DNA of 64,000 nucleotides from Shewanella canadensis. GTDB lineage: Bacteria; Pseudomonadota; Gammaproteobacteria; Enterobacterales; Shewanellaceae. Shown in pieces: positions 22,480 to 34,209 of the stretch. Every line of letters starts with the position of its first letter. Position 1 is the stretch's first letter. The position numbers and the translations under genes were made by a program. Under the pieces are notes generated by a model. The model saw nothing but the letters and a program-made list of their open reading frames with translations, did not search any database and was not told the DNA's origin. Location of the stretch: NCBI RefSeq assembly GCF_003966225.1, contig NZ_RXNU01000002.1:310001-374000 (forward strand), read 5' to 3'.

Positions 22480-22800
22480 GCTCCACTCCTATCCTTGTGA
22501 TATTACCAAGTGCTTCCATTGCGGCAGCCATCGATAGCCTTTGCCTACCCTCTTAAATCTAGTTCACAAAGTACCTTTAGGCCACTAATCTGCCCCCCAG
22601 AGATGGACTTGAAGTTTTTCCCATAACGCTAATATTGAGGGCCCGGTTTCAGGACTTGAACTTAATGATGTAAGTATATGGAAAGTATAAGGAAGGGGGA
22701 TGAGCCTGCGAACAAACGAGAAAATATGGGGAATAGATGAAGCTGGATATTGGTGGCTATCTAGTTTGTCCGCTCATAGAAACAAGAACGGACACAAGAG
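22480..22800. other. Intergenic region
   Basis: This gap lies upstream of the HD-GYP gene and after the end of the next unknown gene. A 6-bp inverted repeat TGTCCG/CGGACA at 22769-22796 lies just past the latter's stop and may be a weak terminator. A plus-strand frame starting at 22700 has a strong AAGGAAGGGGG site, but it runs into the opposing gene and looks spurious. Confidence 0.4.
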
Positions 22801-23289
22801 TTATATTCTTGCTCGATTATTCATTTTGTTCATCGCTTGTAGTTTCTTTTGCAGTCGGGTGTCTAATTTGAACCACAAGTCTCCGGTTGGGCTTACCTCT
22901 TTCATCACGGTATAGCCCGAAACTTTCCCCACATAAAAACGAGAAAACTTGTCGGCAATAAATGAGGTTTGAGCAAACAGCTCCACCTCGCCTATGGGCT
23001 CACAGGTCAGATTTATGGGAGAGGTAGTGGTCAACTGAAAGTTAACGATCTCCAGGGGTTCTCCCTTCATCATCATCGACCGCTGATCCACTATATCCAT
23101 CTGGTCGCGGTAAACCGTTTTTCCTTCACAAAAACCGGGGATCTTAACCCAGGAACCGATAACCAAAGGGAGTAAGTGGTCATGATTTTCACTATGCTCA
23201 GAGTTAAGATATGCGCTGATCCCGATCCCACTACCGATAGCTAAGAGGGTACAGGTGGTGACGGCAAGCTTAACTAAACTTGAAGGCAT
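22801..23289 (-). CDS. Exported or membrane-anchored hypothetical protein
   Basis: A 162-residue protein of no family recognised. Residues ~5-27 are hydrophobic (LAVTTCTLLAIGSGIGISAYL) and act as a signal anchor. The rest is a compact periplasmic domain with two cysteines (FCEGK near 54, LTCEP near 96) that could form a disulfide. It follows the HD-GYP, solute-binding and GGDEF gene trio's upstream side on the same strand, but a 320-bp gap makes co-transcription unlikely. No function can be assigned. Confidence 0.6.
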   Translation of the reverse strand: MPSSLVKLAVTTCTLLAIGSGIGISAYLNSEHSENHDHLLPLVIGSWVKIPGFCEGKTVYRDQMDIVDQRSMMMKGEPLEIVNFQLTTTSPINLTCEPIGEVELFAQTSFIADKFSRFYVGKVSGYTVMKEVSPTGDLWFKLDTRLQKKLQAMNKMNNRARI

Positions 23290-23654
23290 AGATTCTCCAT
23301 GGCGAACCTAATCGGCTCAAGACAGACTCGCGCCGGTAAAAGCCAAGTCCAATCGACGGACACTCAAAAACATTGCCCACCAAGGTAGCCCAATGAATAG
23401 TAAACATCCAGAGATGGTTTCAAATAATGAGGAGTTTTAACTTTACAGTCCAATAGGTTAACTCAGAGAAGTAGCGCTAACCACTATAAACAGTCAGGAT
23501 GATAAGCATCAATGATGAGTGAATTGGAATTTGCAGAATATTCCTCTGTTTGAAACAGAAAATAGGGGGATACCATCGCATCATCAACTCTACAAAGACC
23601 CTCCTTGGTCCTCGCCTCTCTGTGCCTCGCCCCTCTATTCCTCATGATCGAGAT
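23290..23654. other. Intergenic region, nothing recognised
   Basis: This is the upstream region of the exported unknown and the downstream region of the next small gene. No hairpin, repeat or operator stood out. Short open frames here overlap both strands and show no coding character. Confidence 0.4.
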
Positions 23655-23858
23655 TTAGTTATATCCAAGCACAAAGTCTTTCTCTTCATTAATGATATCC
23701 GCCCTGTAATTAAGAGATTGATGGTTGGCGGCCATCTCATTACTCCCTAATAACTTAATGACATAGTCGACTCTGCAACGATAGTGGTTAGAGGTTTGAT
23801 AGAGGTGTTGGTTAACCGTAAAGTTAAGCTGCTTTGGCATTGGCGCTGTATAAGACAT
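23655..23858 (-). CDS. Small hypothetical protein
   Basis: A 67-residue frame with a good ribosome site (TGAGGA, 8-9 nt before the ATG). It is hydrophilic, with one cysteine and no signal or membrane segment; the middle reads YRCRVDYVIKLLGSNEM. The ribosome site and a protein-like composition argue that it is real, but no family was recognised and the flanks on both sides are non-coding. Confidence 0.45.
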   Translation of the reverse strand: MSYTAPMPKQLNFTVNQHLYQTSNHYRCRVDYVIKLLGSNEMAANHQSLNYRADIINEEKDFVLGYN

Positions 23859-24201
23859 ATTCAGTTCCTCAGGTTATTCATTAGCACCTCAAGTGATACT
23901 TGTGAATGCTAACCAGTATCCAGATAAAAGCATTTACTATGCCAAGCGAGTAAAACGACATCTAGCCTCTTCATTGTCACCGACATACGGCAAGGAAAAA
24001 CGAGAAACAAGTCGGGATAAGCGGCTGTTTTTGTTGAGATGAGTTGAGCATTCAACCTTCGATGAAAAATCGGGCCGATAAGTGGCAGGTTCATTATGTC
24101 GGATTAGGCCAAGGATAAAATCAGCGACACCGTTTCTCATTTTGCCACTCACCTTTTGCGGATGAGTTTTCATTTTGCAAAATCAAACCTTACCAGACAG
24201 C
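23859..24201. other. Intergenic region with weak overlapping frames
   Basis: Two overlapping minus-strand frames of 61 and 78 codons (23909-24094, 23937-24173) cover the same DNA in different frames, and neither has a ribosome site. The stretch may be a degraded gene or a dispersed intergenic repeat; within the window no second copy was seen. Confidence 0.35.
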
Positions 24202-25131
24202 TTAATCGTCAAGCTTCGAGATAAATATCCGACTGATGTCTTTTCCCCATAGCTGAATTATTTTTCTTGTTTTTTCTTTATTCCAGAAACATTTTCCAAA
24301 AAGGATAATACCCGCACCTTCGATATCCCGGCGATCTTTGATATTGAACCTCTTGAATAAACTTGTCTGAAATTCCTCTATAGGAATACCGACATCCCGA
24401 CTGTCAGAGGGGTTCAGCCACTGCATCGCCTTATCGATATGGGATACTGTGCCCCAATACATACGTGGCGCCCCATTTTCTGTTGGCTCTGCATCGGCAA
24501 AGTTTACGAAGAGATTTTTTGCACGCCAGCGGTACTTATCATCGGTATACACCCAAAGCTCTGACTCAGCCAGTTCGCTGCCTCTGAGCAAGCTGTGAAG
24601 AAGCTTCTCGAGCCCTTGAGTTGAAACTCGTTTGTCGTCAGGTAAATTTGGCTGACTCTTGCTTTCAGTTTTGCTGCTATCCTCTTTGGCACTCTCAACA
24701 TAAGTGCTGTAAGCCTTATCACTCTCTCTTATCTCACTCTCACTCTGCCCCGGATCAGCTTGTAGCGACTTTTCCTTTGAGACAGATTTGGCACTCGCCT
24801 TCGATGCATCAATAGAGGGGCGCTTAGTGAAGTCGATGATCAAGGCGTCACTGTCGACCACCAGCTGATTAACCTCGATGGCATCTTGCTCCTCTCTGGC
24901 TTTAGCCTGTGAAGGTTTAAACTCTTTGCAATTCGCCTGATGATAGCGGGAGCCGAAGCAGGCGGCTTTACCGTCAAGCGACGCCTTACGATAATAGGCT
25001 TTCCCATGACACTGTGGGCAGATAAGCGATTGCCGATACCGTTCGATATCCACATCACTGAGCTTTTGAAACTTGAACACCGAATAGGTGACAGGTTCAT
25101 CTTCATCAAACATACAAATGGCATCAAGCAT
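24202..25131 (-). CDS. Hypothetical protein with N-terminal zinc-ribbon-like domain
   Basis: A 309-residue cytoplasmic protein. The N-terminus carries a likely zinc-binding set: CPQCHGKAYY at ~38-47, then C58 and C68 with a histidine between (CFGSRYHQANC). The middle (~80-180) is a Ser/Lys/Glu-rich low-complexity linker. The C-terminal ~130 residues form a compact domain with ELWVYTDDKYRWRAKNLF and GIILFGKCFWNKEKTRKII. That architecture suits a nucleic-acid-binding or processing protein, but no family was recognised and no function is claimed. Confidence 0.65.
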   Translation of the reverse strand: MLDAICMFDEDEPVTYSVFKFQKLSDVDIERYRQSLICPQCHGKAYYRKASLDGKAACFGSRYHQANCKEFKPSQAKAREEQDAIEVNQLVVDSDALIIDFTKRPSIDASKASAKSVSKEKSLQADPGQSESEIRESDKAYSTYVESAKEDSSKTESKSQPNLPDDKRVSTQGLEKLLHSLLRGSELAESELWVYTDDKYRWRAKNLFVNFADAEPTENGAPRMYWGTVSHIDKAMQWLNPSDSRDVGIPIEEFQTSLFKRFNIKDRRDIEGAGIILFGKCFWNKEKTRKIIQLWGKDISRIFISKLDD

Positions 25132-25188
25132 AATGTCGACTCAAGGTTAAGAATTGCATAAGTTAGGTCTGTATCTGACGCCCACCAG

Positions 25189-26520
25189 TTAAAAGGGGTG
25201 GTCGACCATCACCCAGGTGTTTGTCCCTTCGTTAGAGTGAGCGATATCGGCCCTGACAACCAGCCCCGCCATTAACGCCCTCAAGGACACCCCAAAATCA
25301 AACTTCATATCCGTTAGCAGTTCATCGGCACTATACTCAGCACCGACCCTGCCCGCCTCGACAAACCCCACCAGCTGAAACCAATCAAGCTTCAGAAACC
25401 TGAGCCAGTTCACATCCTCAACGGGGTTGGACTTCAGAGTATAACGATATTCGGCGCTGCCATAGATGACGGCCTTATCATGGAAACGGTTCTGATCGAA
25501 ACCTCGCATTCGATAGAAGCCTCCCAAGGTTGCAGCCTCATTATAGGGCGCATTATCTTTCACCAGCCTACTCCCATCCTCAGCATACTCTAATGACCAG
25601 GAAGGTGAGTACCCGGTCCAGAAGTTGAGGGCCAATATTCTTTGGTGAGCATACTCTGACTCACCAAAGGAAAAGTACTTACTCATATCGAGGTTAATAA
25701 AGGTCCACTCATGATCTGAATCGAGCCAGGCTGCATCATGGGAAATCGAGAAATATTGACTGCTACCCGTAGAGGGGTTAATTGAGAAATCGGTATTATC
25801 ATAGAGAAGGCCCAATTCGATGGCGTGCACCGTGCCATCCAGATCCCCCTCCTCAAATTCGAAACTTTGATAACGATTGAACTGACGAAGTACTAAGACC
25901 GTTGCACCACTTTCCCAAGGGTTCCACACCTCCCCGCCACTGGGAGGAGAGATAAGTAGCCCATTCTTAAGCTTATATTCCACCAAGCCTTTGTCTGCCG
26001 TAGCACCTATGGGCAGGGTATACTCTAGCTTTATATCGAACCAATTTGAGGCTCCATCGGCTTCAAGATATTGAGTATTAATTGAATCGTTGCTACCGGG
26101 TAAGGGAAAAGCCTCGGGTGTCGGTATTATACCGCTCCCTGCATAGGCTCGCTGATCCGGATAATAACCCAGCATTCCATAAACACTGAGATATAAGCGC
26201 TCGGTGTGGGGCAATTTAAAGTTCCATACACCACCTCCGACCGCCTTACTCACCTCGCCACCGAATACGGTCCCCCCTATGGTCATTTGGTCTTGATAAT
26301 AACCACTCAGCATTCCACCTACACCAAAGTTGAGCCCCATAGATTCGGTACTGAACAGATAGGGCAATATCAGGCGCTCTTTAACCCGCTCCGGGGTTTC
26401 ACTGCGGTTAACCGAGGCTTTTACATTTGCTGCAGGCGCGGCCTGTAGTTGACCGGGAAAAATAGAGCCCCACAACAAGATGCCGGTGCAGACCGAACCA
26501 ATAACCTTTCTCTTCCCCAT
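25189..26520 (-). CDS. Outer-membrane beta-barrel protein of the surface antigen D15 (BamA/TamA barrel) type
   Basis: A 443-residue exported protein with a signal peptide to about residue 28 (LQA-AP). The mature chain is made of alternating amphipathic strands and ends in phenylalanine (WVMVDHPF), the usual signal for barrel insertion. The blocks YRMRGFDQNRFHDKAVIYGSAEYRY (split, ~335-360) match the barrel's conserved loop-6 region with RGF, as in BamA/TamA/D15 proteins. There is no POTRA repeat, so it is a barrel-only member. Its role is unknown. Confidence 0.8.
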   Translation of the reverse strand: MGKRKVIGSVCTGILLWGSIFPGQLQAAPAANVKASVNRSETPERVKERLILPYLFSTESMGLNFGVGGMLSGYYQDQMTIGGTVFGGEVSKAVGGGVWNFKLPHTERLYLSVYGMLGYYPDQRAYAGSGIIPTPEAFPLPGSNDSINTQYLEADGASNWFDIKLEYTLPIGATADKGLVEYKLKNGLLISPPSGGEVWNPWESGATVLVLRQFNRYQSFEFEEGDLDGTVHAIELGLLYDNTDFSINPSTGSSQYFSISHDAAWLDSDHEWTFINLDMSKYFSFGESEYAHQRILALNFWTGYSPSWSLEYAEDGSRLVKDNAPYNEAATLGGFYRMRGFDQNRFHDKAVIYGSAEYRYTLKSNPVEDVNWLRFLKLDWFQLVGFVEAGRVGAEYSADELLTDMKFDFGVSLRALMAGLVVRADIAHSNEGTNTWVMVDHPF

Positions 26521-26644
26521 AAGTACTCCGAAATCCTTTCAGTAACAATGGCATGTAAACGACGAAAAACTGATACAAGCATAATTATTCAACTTGCCAC
26601 AGCCACATATGGGGCGCAACCGATATACCGAAAATTCAAATAAT

Positions 26645-27721
26645 TTAGTGGCGAATTGAGATGGTTATCATCACAGGTGCATGGTCTGTACTCTGGCTAT
26701 CGCGCTCAAACCTTGGGTTGATGAGATGCCTGTCATAGGTCTCATACCTTCCCACCTCGGCCAAGCTGCGACTATTTTTTATATCAAACTCACTCGAAAG
26801 CAAGATGTAATCCAGTACGGAGCCTTTAGCAAAGTAATAATGTGTTGAAGGCCGTTGTTGACAAGAAAGGCTGTACTGACTCGATTGATAGAGCTCATAA
26901 GCATCGTTAAGCCTATGGTCTCGCAGTTGGTGTTCAACTTCCCCCCGCAGAGGATCGGGTTTAATCCGGGTATCGACAGAGGTCAACGCACTTAGCACTC
27001 CGTCACTTAAAATATCATTAAAGTCTCCCATTAATACCATGGGATTGCCCGTTTGAGTGCGGCGCTCGACCATAGCATAACGCAGCAGCGCAGCCTCGCT
27101 GCCTCTTTGTATGCTCGATCCCCATTGACCCAATGCCTCAATGGCGAGCAGCTGGCCGACATTTCCGTCAGGTGAACCCGTTAGGGGTTTCGTCTGCCCG
27201 TTCAGTGCTTGAGCATCGAAAAGCGGACGCTTGGATTTAAAGTGCACGACGTAACAGTCACAGGGCCCTAATTTGGGCAGAGAGATGGTCGCCCTCAGCG
27301 GTTTTCGACTAAAACCAAAGTCATCCTGCAGCCCCATCATGGATGCCCAGCCATCACCCACGGTGACATTGTGAACCTCTGTGATGGGATAACGCGATGC
27401 TAAGGCGACGACGGGCTTGCTATAGATAAAGTCATCGACAACCTCGGGGGCATCTAACACGACAAAGTATTCCAACCCGCAACGCTTGGTTAATTGCGCC
27501 AGGGCATCGGGGGTAAAGACCTCCTGAAATCCAATGACATCAGGCTGATGCTCATCAATGTAAGTCGCGATCCAATCCAGCTTCTTCTGCCACTGCTCCT
27601 GAGTATAGATATTCTCAAATTCATAAAATGCCCCTGGCGGCTCAATGAAGTTGAACAGGTTGAAGGTGGCTATCTTGATAAGCTCTGACGTATCTGAGCC
27701 ATTGGTCGATTGACTATGCAA
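26645..27721 (-). CDS. Endonuclease/exonuclease/phosphatase family protein
   Basis: A 358-residue member of the EEP (DNase I-like) fold. Motifs in order: KIATFNLFNF, the metal-binding glutamate in GFQEVF, MGDFNDI, and the catalytic DHAP (STDHAPV) near the C-terminus. These enzymes cut phosphodiesters in nucleic acids, sphingomyelin or phosphoinositides. The chosen start is TTG at 27721, with AAGG 7 nt before it; the frame stays open to a GTG at 27790 without a ribosome site. No signal peptide is evident from the TTG start. Confidence 0.82.
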   Translation of the reverse strand: MHSQSTNGSDTSELIKIATFNLFNFIEPPGAFYEFENIYTQEQWQKKLDWIATYIDEHQPDVIGFQEVFTPDALAQLTKRCGLEYFVVLDAPEVVDDFIYSKPVVALASRYPITEVHNVTVGDGWASMMGLQDDFGFSRKPLRATISLPKLGPCDCYVVHFKSKRPLFDAQALNGQTKPLTGSPDGNVGQLLAIEALGQWGSSIQRGSEAALLRYAMVERRTQTGNPMVLMGDFNDILSDGVLSALTSVDTRIKPDPLRGEVEHQLRDHRLNDAYELYQSSQYSLSCQQRPSTHYYFAKGSVLDYILLSSEFDIKNSRSLAEVGRYETYDRHLINPRFERDSQSTDHAPVMITISIRH

Positions 27722-27979
27722 GCAGAAACCTTCTATTCGATCACAACTGATTAATAGGGTTAGATTACAATGAAATGCCCGTAATGGCACTAGATGATGG
27801 CACTAGATGTCGAACTCAGGCATAACAAAAGTTCCCTGCAGATGATAAAGATTTCAAGGAGGGAACTCCGGTCACATCTTTGCACTGTGGCGCTGTTGAC
27901 CCGATTCATTGCACGTTAGGATTAAAAACTCTCCCCCTCTCAACGTTTACTTTTTAGCTTTCATTCATCAAGGATCACC

Positions 27980-29248
27980 ATGCAAGACACCTCAATCGAA
28001 CGAGTAAAGCGGGCTTTTATTGCCGGGATATGGGCAACGCTCGTGAGTATAACGATTGGCTTTGGATTTAAAATTTGGTTAGCACAGTGGGTTGCCAAAG
28101 AGGATCTCGCGCTCTATCACACCGTCGTCGATATCGTCTCCTTGTCGCTGATCCTGATGACAGGTTTTCGCTCCTCCATGGTGGTGAGCTATTCCCAGAC
28201 TCAAAATGATAGAGATATCACCAATATCTTTCGCTATAGCTTAATCGCCATGGTACTGCTCACCTGGGGAGTCGTGCTGCCTTACATAAAGCATAGATTA
28301 CATATCGATGTGGAATATTTTCACTTGGTCGGGATCATCTTAGGAATGGGGTTTAAGGTCTATTTTACCAATCAAATAGCCATGTACCGTATGTATACCA
28401 TCTCTAACAGAGTCACCTGGATGGAACCTCTGAGTCAGGTGGTGATCTTTCTGGCCAGTTTCTACCTACTCAAGCAGACTGCCATCGCTTCACTATTTTT
28501 CAGCTTAATGCTCTCCTCTATCACGATGGCGGGCTTTATGTTTATCAATCGACGTAAACAGGTAGCGACCACGCCTCTGGCCTCGGTAAATTTAGACCCG
28601 GACCTACGCAACTTTGTGAAGAAAAGCTTTACCGCATCGCTCGAGGCCGGGGCAAGTATATTGATGATCTATATCACCGTCCTGATGACCATAGGCCATT
28701 TCAGCATAGATGAGCTCGGTGACTTTCAGGTTGTCGTCAGGCCCATCATCGCTTATCTGACCCTGTTATTTGTCTTTCCGATATACCGATTTGTTTTCCC
28801 GGAGCTCGCTGTCTGCGTGCGTAAAAATGACCTTGAGCAGATAAAACAGATAAAGCGCTGGGTATATAAGCTTGCCGTTATCATAGGAGCCAGTTTCTTT
28901 ACGCTTATGCTCTGCTTTAGTCATGAGATAGTGAGCTGGGTATTCCCGCCTCAATACAGCAAGGCCGCCCCCGTCTTGATGCATTTCTCCATGTTCTTCG
29001 TGTTTATGATGCTCAATGCCTACCAGTTAGCCTTCATTAAGGCTCATGGCCTGTTTACTCAGAGTTTGGTTATCAGGATCTGTGGGATCCTGGCGTTAAT
29101 TGGCAGCTACTACATTTACAGTCGAATTACAGATAATGTCGTTGCGGTGATCTTGGCTCTGGGAAGTGGCTATCTGTTGATGTTTATCTTATCGAGCATA
29201 GTCGAAAGGCAGATCGTAAAGCGCGGTGACAAATTCGTCATTGTGTAA
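27980..29248 (+). CDS. Wzx-like polysaccharide flippase (MOP superfamily)
   Basis: A 422-residue inner-membrane protein with about twelve hydrophobic helices. It resembles the lipopolysaccharide/O-antigen flippases of the MOP superfamily, which move undecaprenyl-linked sugars across the membrane. Supporting points are the early helix pair (LVSITIGFGFKIWLAQWV), a conserved arginine after helix 2 (GFRSSMVV) and the overall length. AAGGA precedes the ATG. It stands alone, with no glycosyltransferase cluster around it; the nearest is at 35.8 kb. Confidence 0.8.
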   Translation: MQDTSIERVKRAFIAGIWATLVSITIGFGFKIWLAQWVAKEDLALYHTVVDIVSLSLILMTGFRSSMVVSYSQTQNDRDITNIFRYSLIAMVLLTWGVVLPYIKHRLHIDVEYFHLVGIILGMGFKVYFTNQIAMYRMYTISNRVTWMEPLSQVVIFLASFYLLKQTAIASLFFSLMLSSITMAGFMFINRRKQVATTPLASVNLDPDLRNFVKKSFTASLEAGASILMIYITVLMTIGHFSIDELGDFQVVVRPIIAYLTLLFVFPIYRFVFPELAVCVRKNDLEQIKQIKRWVYKLAVIIGASFFTLMLCFSHEIVSWVFPPQYSKAAPVLMHFSMFFVFMMLNAYQLAFIKAHGLFTQSLVIRICGILALIGSYYIYSRITDNVVAVILALGSGYLLMFILSSIVERQIVKRGDKFVIV

Positions 29249-29373
29249 AGTGAGGCACGAACTTATACGGAATCTATGCTCTATCAAGCTAGATCCCGGA
29301 TATCTTGTTCCTCGCCCCCTCTCCCCTCGATCCTGGGATGACGACTAGCCTGACGCAGGGGAGGCTCAACTCA

Positions 29374-31026
<1,653 letters not shown>

Positions 31027-31187
31027 ACCGTGAAAATGTATCCATGAAAACAGGCATTTAATCTACAGTTTACACGAGAGAAGAGTTGAGAGTTAACATT
31101 TCTTTCACATTGAAACGAAATATGGTTCATCTAAGCGATATTAACTCATCATCAAAAAGTAGTAGCTTTACAGTGTAAGAAAGTGGA

Positions 31188-32837
31188 TTACTCCGGAGAA
31201 TGGCCCTTGGGGGATTTAAAATCGATGATGTCGCCTTGATTAGTTTGGATGGCTTTATCGCCAACAATGACGCGATTCCTACCGGACTCCTTTGCCTCCA
31301 TAAGAGCCGCTATTGTCCTCGAGATAAAATCATCGGGGTCACATCTTTGAGTCGGAATAATAGACATCACCCCGAGGCTGATAGTGACATACTCGGAAAC
31401 CGATGAGCCTTCATGGGGAATATATAGCTTTTCTACATTCGAGCGACACTTATCGGCCAAAATGGCAGGTTCTTCTGTATTGGGCAACAAGATAGCAAGC
31501 GCTTCTCCACTATACCTGACCACCAGATCCGAGTTTCTGCTCGATGTATTCGAGAGTTCCTTAGTCACATCCTTTAAACACTGATCACCCGCACCATCGC
31601 CATAATGCGTCTTGTATGACTTGAAATGATCAATCTCTATCATGATTAATGACAACGAGCTGCCATCGCGAATAGCCCTCAGCCACTCAGTCTCGAATTG
31701 AGTATCAAATTGCCGACGATTAGCCACCTTGGTCAGTCCATCGATAAGGGCGCTATCCTTCAATGCCTGCTTAACTTTGTGCAAAGCTTGAGTACGTTCA
31801 AGCACTTCGGCCTCAATAAGAACCGAATGTTTTATGACAGCATAAAGATAGGCGCCGGCAAGCAGTATAAATAAGGTGCAGAAGCTGCCGCTCATCAAGG
31901 GCAGCAAGCTTCTGCGTTCGGCGATATAACCTAAGGTTGGTGTGGCCACAAGCGTCCATTGTCGCCCGCCAAAGCGGCGCAACGGCTTGCTGTAGTTAAA
32001 TTTAACTAATGCCATATCTTGGGCTTGGTCGGTGGAAAAGTTGGCATAGAGTTGAGCCGCCTCGATACCGGTATTATCAATCAGGCTCAGGTTGAGCCCT
32101 TGTACGCCGGTATGTCTAACTGCGGTTTCAAACATATCACCGATTGGATACACGCCAAGCACAAACCCCAAAAATTTCTCTCGACGCTTGCTCAGAGTCG
32201 TCGGTTCTCCGTCATAGATAGGCATAAAAACAAGCACCCCTCGTTGATCTGAGGTCTCTTGAACCAACTTGATGCTCTCTGTTGCCAGAGACAGATCTAA
32301 GTCTCTTGATTTATTGATTATTTTTAATCTTTTTTCATTCGAGGCGAGATCGAACCCCAAGGCGACTTCATTACCCTTTACAGGCTCCGCATAGTAGACA
32401 GGGAAATATACGGCGCGATCAGAGGCCCGGACCATACGACCTTGAGACTCACGCTCAGTAAATTCAAAATCCGGATGCATACGCCTACCAGCCTGTTCAT
32501 AGGCATCTCTGTGCTCCTGAACAACCTTAGGAACCCACTCCAGTGCCTGAATGTCCTTATGCCTAATTAAGAAACCACTCGCCAGCTTGTTAAACTCTGC
32601 CGCAGTGACATTTTCAGAACTGTCGAACAACCCCTTAAGTGCATATAGAGCCTCAAGTTTCAGCAAGAGTTCACGCTCTAAGGCTGATGCTTTATCATCG
32701 ACATCTCTTCTGAAATCAGCCTCTATGGCCTGTGTCTCTTTTTGATAAAAACTGTAGCCAATCAAGCCGGAAAGCAGTATGCCAATCGATACTGTGAATA
32801 AGATAATATAACGCGCTTGGGGGTTAGATATGGGCAT
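31188..32837 (-). CDS. CHASE-GGDEF-like protein with degenerate active site
   Basis: A 549-residue paralogue of the adjacent cyclase with the same layout (helix, CHASE domain, helix, GGDEF-like domain). The catalytic motif reads SGEAL (RYSGEALAILLP) instead of GGD/EEF, so diguanylate cyclase activity should be lost. The inhibitory-site motif is kept: RNSD, exactly five residues before SGEAL. It may therefore bind c-di-GMP as a receptor, or pair with its neighbour. A 161-bp gap separates the two genes. Confidence 0.9.
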   Translation of the reverse strand: MPISNPQARYIILFTVSIGILLSGLIGYSFYQKETQAIEADFRRDVDDKASALERELLLKLEALYALKGLFDSSENVTAAEFNKLASGFLIRHKDIQALEWVPKVVQEHRDAYEQAGRRMHPDFEFTERESQGRMVRASDRAVYFPVYYAEPVKGNEVALGFDLASNEKRLKIINKSRDLDLSLATESIKLVQETSDQRGVLVFMPIYDGEPTTLSKRREKFLGFVLGVYPIGDMFETAVRHTGVQGLNLSLIDNTGIEAAQLYANFSTDQAQDMALVKFNYSKPLRRFGGRQWTLVATPTLGYIAERRSLLPLMSGSFCTLFILLAGAYLYAVIKHSVLIEAEVLERTQALHKVKQALKDSALIDGLTKVANRRQFDTQFETEWLRAIRDGSSLSLIMIEIDHFKSYKTHYGDGAGDQCLKDVTKELSNTSSRNSDLVVRYSGEALAILLPNTEEPAILADKCRSNVEKLYIPHEGSSVSEYVTISLGVMSIIPTQRCDPDDFISRTIAALMEAKESGRNRVIVGDKAIQTNQGDIIDFKSPKGHSPE

Positions 32838-33419
32838 GACTAAGGCACTGTAGCCTTCCTAAAGTTGATGTACTCTTTAGGGCGGTGAAACTTGGATACA
32901 CTATGGTCTCCTTAATGCCAACCAACAAGCGATAATGCTCTAAGCAGGAGCTATCCATGATAATTACTTGCCCTCTGCTGCAGATGAAAATCATCGACTC
33001 GCGCATCGAAACGATGGCAAAGCCTTATTCATTGAGCTTAGTTCCAAAAGGAGGGAAATCAAATGATAATCGTTTGAACTTTATCCCCAACCTAAGCACT
33101 ATTCGGCCTGTATTCGCCCCCTTAAACATGGAATAACGATTATCTTCAATCATCTACCAGAGAAATGAATACAGCCAGTCTCAATACTCCGCTACCACGG
33201 GGATATATAAGGAAGATCTTCGTCTGACGAAGTTAAGGAGGAACGGCCCTATAACGAGTCTGAAGAGCTGCAATTTATCATTGAATCGGCTCTGGAGTTG
33301 CGAAGAGAAATTATCAAAAATAAATTGAAACTAATACGTCGATTATCGATATTGTTTATATAAAAGTGGAGAGTAGAATAACTGTTTTCCACCTCGCAGC
33401 TATCCAATGGAGATTGTAA
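32838..33419. other. Intergenic region, possible gene remnant
   Basis: A 580-bp gap between divergent genes. From 33211 to 33363 there is a plus-strand open frame of about 50 codons with a protein-like reading (VKEERPYNES, ESALELRREIIKNKLKLIRR) but no start codon, and a stop lies just before it. It may be a fragment of a decayed gene. The stretch 33380-33419 holds the nfsB ribosome site. No hairpin stood out. Confidence 0.35.
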
Positions 33420-34073
33420 ATGAGCGAACTAAGCTACCTGACCAAAAAGCGTTATACCACCAAGGCATTCGATCCAACCAAAAAGATCGCTGCAGACAAA
33501 ATCGAAGAGATTAAGACGCTGCTTCAATACAGCCCCTCGTCAACCAATTCTCAACCCTGGCATTTTGTGCTGGCGTCCTCTGAAGAGGGTAAGGCCACAA
33601 TTGCTGAGTCGACGGTAAATTTTGGCTTTAACACCCAAAAGCTGCTCAATGCGTCACATGTTTTGGTTCTGTGTACAAAAGTGTTTATGGATGATCAACA
33701 CTTGTCAGCCGTTCTGGAGCAAGAGGCCAAAGATGGTCGTTTTACCGATGAAGAGGCGAAACAGGGCCAGCATAATGGTCGCTCCTTCTTTGCAAACATG
33801 CACAAATATGAGTTAAAAGACGCTCAACAATGGATGGAAAAACAGGTATATCTGGCGCTCGGAAACTTGTTGCTGGGTGCCAGCGTGATAGATGTCGATG
33901 CATGCCCCATCGAGGGGTTCGATGCGACTATACTTAATCAGGTATTGGGATTAAGAGAACAAGGTTATTGCGCTTCAGTCATCGTTGCTCTGGGTTACAA
34001 GGCAGAAGATGATTTCAATGCAAAACTACCTAAGTCCAGGCTGCCACAGGAGCAGATCTTCACCGAGATATAA
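33420..34073 (+). CDS. nfsB: Oxygen-insensitive NAD(P)H nitroreductase NfsB
   Basis: A 217-residue FMN enzyme, the same length as E. coli NfsB. It matches that protein throughout: KRYTTKAFDPTKKI at 10-23, LLQYSPSSTNSQPWHFVLAS at 34-53, and IEGFDATILNQVLGL and LPKSRLPQE near the C-terminus. It reduces nitroaromatics, quinones and dihydropteridine with NAD(P)H in a two-electron manner. The gene stands alone with a possible hairpin after it. Confidence 0.96.
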   Translation: MSELSYLTKKRYTTKAFDPTKKIAADKIEEIKTLLQYSPSSTNSQPWHFVLASSEEGKATIAESTVNFGFNTQKLLNASHVLVLCTKVFMDDQHLSAVLEQEAKDGRFTDEEAKQGQHNGRSFFANMHKYELKDAQQWMEKQVYLALGNLLLGASVIDVDACPIEGFDATILNQVLGLREQGYCASVIVALGYKAEDDFNAKLPKSRLPQEQIFTEI

Positions 34074-34081
34074 ACTCCTGA

Positions 34082-34108
34082 GCCCCTGCCTGCGATATCT
34101 GTAGGGGC
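34082..34108 (+). terminator. Hairpin downstream of nfsB
   Basis: GCCCCT (34082-34087) and AGGGGC (34103-34108) form a 6-bp GC-rich stem just past the nfsB stop. No T-run follows, so termination strength is uncertain. Confidence 0.4.
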
Positions 34109-34209
34109 AATCACTCTGCCCACTTGTATTCCTAATCCTCTGTGTCATAGTCTGTTTAATCTTACTCTCTTGAATGAGAGGAATCGCCAGTTGAGGATGG
34201 ATTCTGAGT

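Noticed and set aside
22700..22915. 71-codon plus-strand frame with a strong AAGGAAGGGGG site
   Set aside because: It runs over 100 bp antisense into a better-supported exported protein gene and shows no protein-like pattern.
23909..24173. Two overlapping minus-strand frames of 61 and 78 codons
   Set aside because: Both cover the same DNA in different frames with no ribosome site; at most a degraded sequence.
24202..25131. Nuclease assignment for the zinc-ribbon protein
   Set aside because: Only the cysteine pattern supports it; no catalytic motif was found.
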